Source: DATJBC01 sp035515515 (lineage in GTDB: Bacteria > Actinomycetota > Acidimicrobiia > Acidimicrobiales > UBA8190). Taken from it: a DNA stretch of 5,964 nt. Location: the NCBI GenBank assembly GCA_035515515.1, contig DATJBC010000044.1, positions 1 through 5,964 on the forward strand, given 5' to 3'. A model generated the notes under the pieces. The model was given only the letters and a program-made list of their open reading frames with translations, searched no databases and was not told where the DNA came from. Positions within the stretch are counted from its first letter, which is position 1, and every line of letters starts with the position of its first letter. Both the position numbers and the translations under genes were made by a program. Shown here one piece after another: positions 5,455 through 5,964 of the stretch.

Positions 5455-5964
5455 ATGACCAGGCTGCACGACCTCTACGAGCAGCAGGGCCAGAGCCCGT
5501 GGCTCGACAACCTCCGGCGCGACCACCTGCGCGGCGGGCGCCTGGCCGAGCTCATCGCCCAGGGGATCCGGGGGGTGACGTCGAACCCCACCATCTTCGC
5601 CAAGGCCATCGAGGCCGGTGACGCCTACGACGAGCAGTTCGACGCCCTGCTGGCCACCCGCACGGTGGAGGAGGCCTACTGGGAGCTGGTCGTGAGCGAC
5701 ATCCGCGACGCCCTGGCGCTGCTGCGCCCCGTGCACGACGCCTCGGGCGGCGAGGACGGGTTCGTCTCCCTGGAGGTGGCGCCGGCGCTGGCCCACGACA
5801 CGGCGGGCACCATCACCGCGGCCCGCCACTTCCACGAGCTCGTGGACGAGCCCAACCTCTACGTCAAGATCCCCGCCACCGCCGAGGGCGTGCCCGCCGT
5901 GCGGGCCATGATCGCCGAGGGCCGCAGCATCAACATCACGCTGTTGTTCAGCGTGGAGCGCTAC
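5455..5964 (+). CDS. tal: Transaldolase, 5' part (runs off the window)
   Basis: Transfers a three-carbon dihydroxyacetone unit from sedoheptulose 7-phosphate to glyceraldehyde 3-phosphate, linking transketolase products to fructose 6-phosphate; cytoplasmic. The first 170 codons are present. Visible motifs are GQSPWLDNLRRD (12-23) with active-site Asp18, GVTSNPTIF (40-48), VSLEVAP (104-110), and NLYVKIPAT (134-142) with the Schiff-base Lys138. The segment ends in NITLLFSVERY. The QGQSPWLDN opening marks the longer mycobacterial/cyanobacterial transaldolase type of about 360-370 residues, so roughly half is seen. In some actinobacteria this type is fused to a phosphoglucose isomerase domain; the window cannot show whether that applies here. 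The ATG is fixed by a strong AAGGAG. It starts 50 nt after the tkt stop with no promoter-like sequence between, so it is likely co-transcribed from the tkt promoter. Confidence 0.96.
   Translation, partial: MTRLHDLYEQQGQSPWLDNLRRDHLRGGRLAELIAQGIRGVTSNPTIFAKAIEAGDAYDEQFDALLATRTVEEAYWELVVSDIRDALALLRPVHDASGGEDGFVSLEVAPALAHDTAGTITAARHFHELVDEPNLYVKIPATAEGVPAVRAMIAEGRSINITLLFSVERY

Overview
The window is very GC-rich DNA. Third codon positions are almost all G or C, GTG starts are common, and intergenic gaps are short. The proteins look actinobacterial: a Holin-X type membrane protein, a long-form transaldolase, a transketolase followed by transaldolase, and a stand-alone FIST protein. A deep actinobacterial lineage such as Acidimicrobiia is my best guess. 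It rests on recalled protein resemblance, not on a marker gene.

Layout. The minus strand (left part) carries a small two-helix Holin-X/DUF1469-type membrane protein (60-425) and, upstream of it, a PaaI-like hotdog thioesterase (579-1013). The plus strand starts close to the thioesterase start and carries nagA (N-acetylglucosamine-6-phosphate deacetylase, 1078-2145), a FIST N/C-domain protein (2178-3362), tkt (transketolase, 3419-5404) and the first 170 codons of tal (transaldolase, 5455 to the window edge). The divergent gap between thioesterase and nagA holds a 10-bp palindrome that provides a -10-like hexamer on each strand. There are no tRNA or rRNA genes, CRISPR arrays, transposases or phage genes. 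The Holin-X name is a family label, not evidence of a prophage.

How the genes fit together. Transketolase and transaldolase are the two carbon-shuffling enzymes of the non-oxidative pentose phosphate pathway and appear to form an operon. NagA feeds amino sugars from peptidoglycan or chitin turnover towards fructose 6-phosphate, a metabolite shared with tkt and tal. The FIST protein between them is a predicted small-ligand sensor of unknown ligand. The thioesterase and the membrane protein have no obvious metabolic link to the rest.

The most notable non-coding signal concerns starts. Thioesterase, FIST and tkt each have a TANNNT hexamer ending 5-7 nt before the start codon and no Shine-Dalgarno sequence, which is the arrangement of leaderless mRNAs. 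The operon-internal tal has a good Shine-Dalgarno sequence. I see no clearly novel multi-gene system here. The window reads as ordinary chromosomal metabolism with a few regulatory details worth checking.
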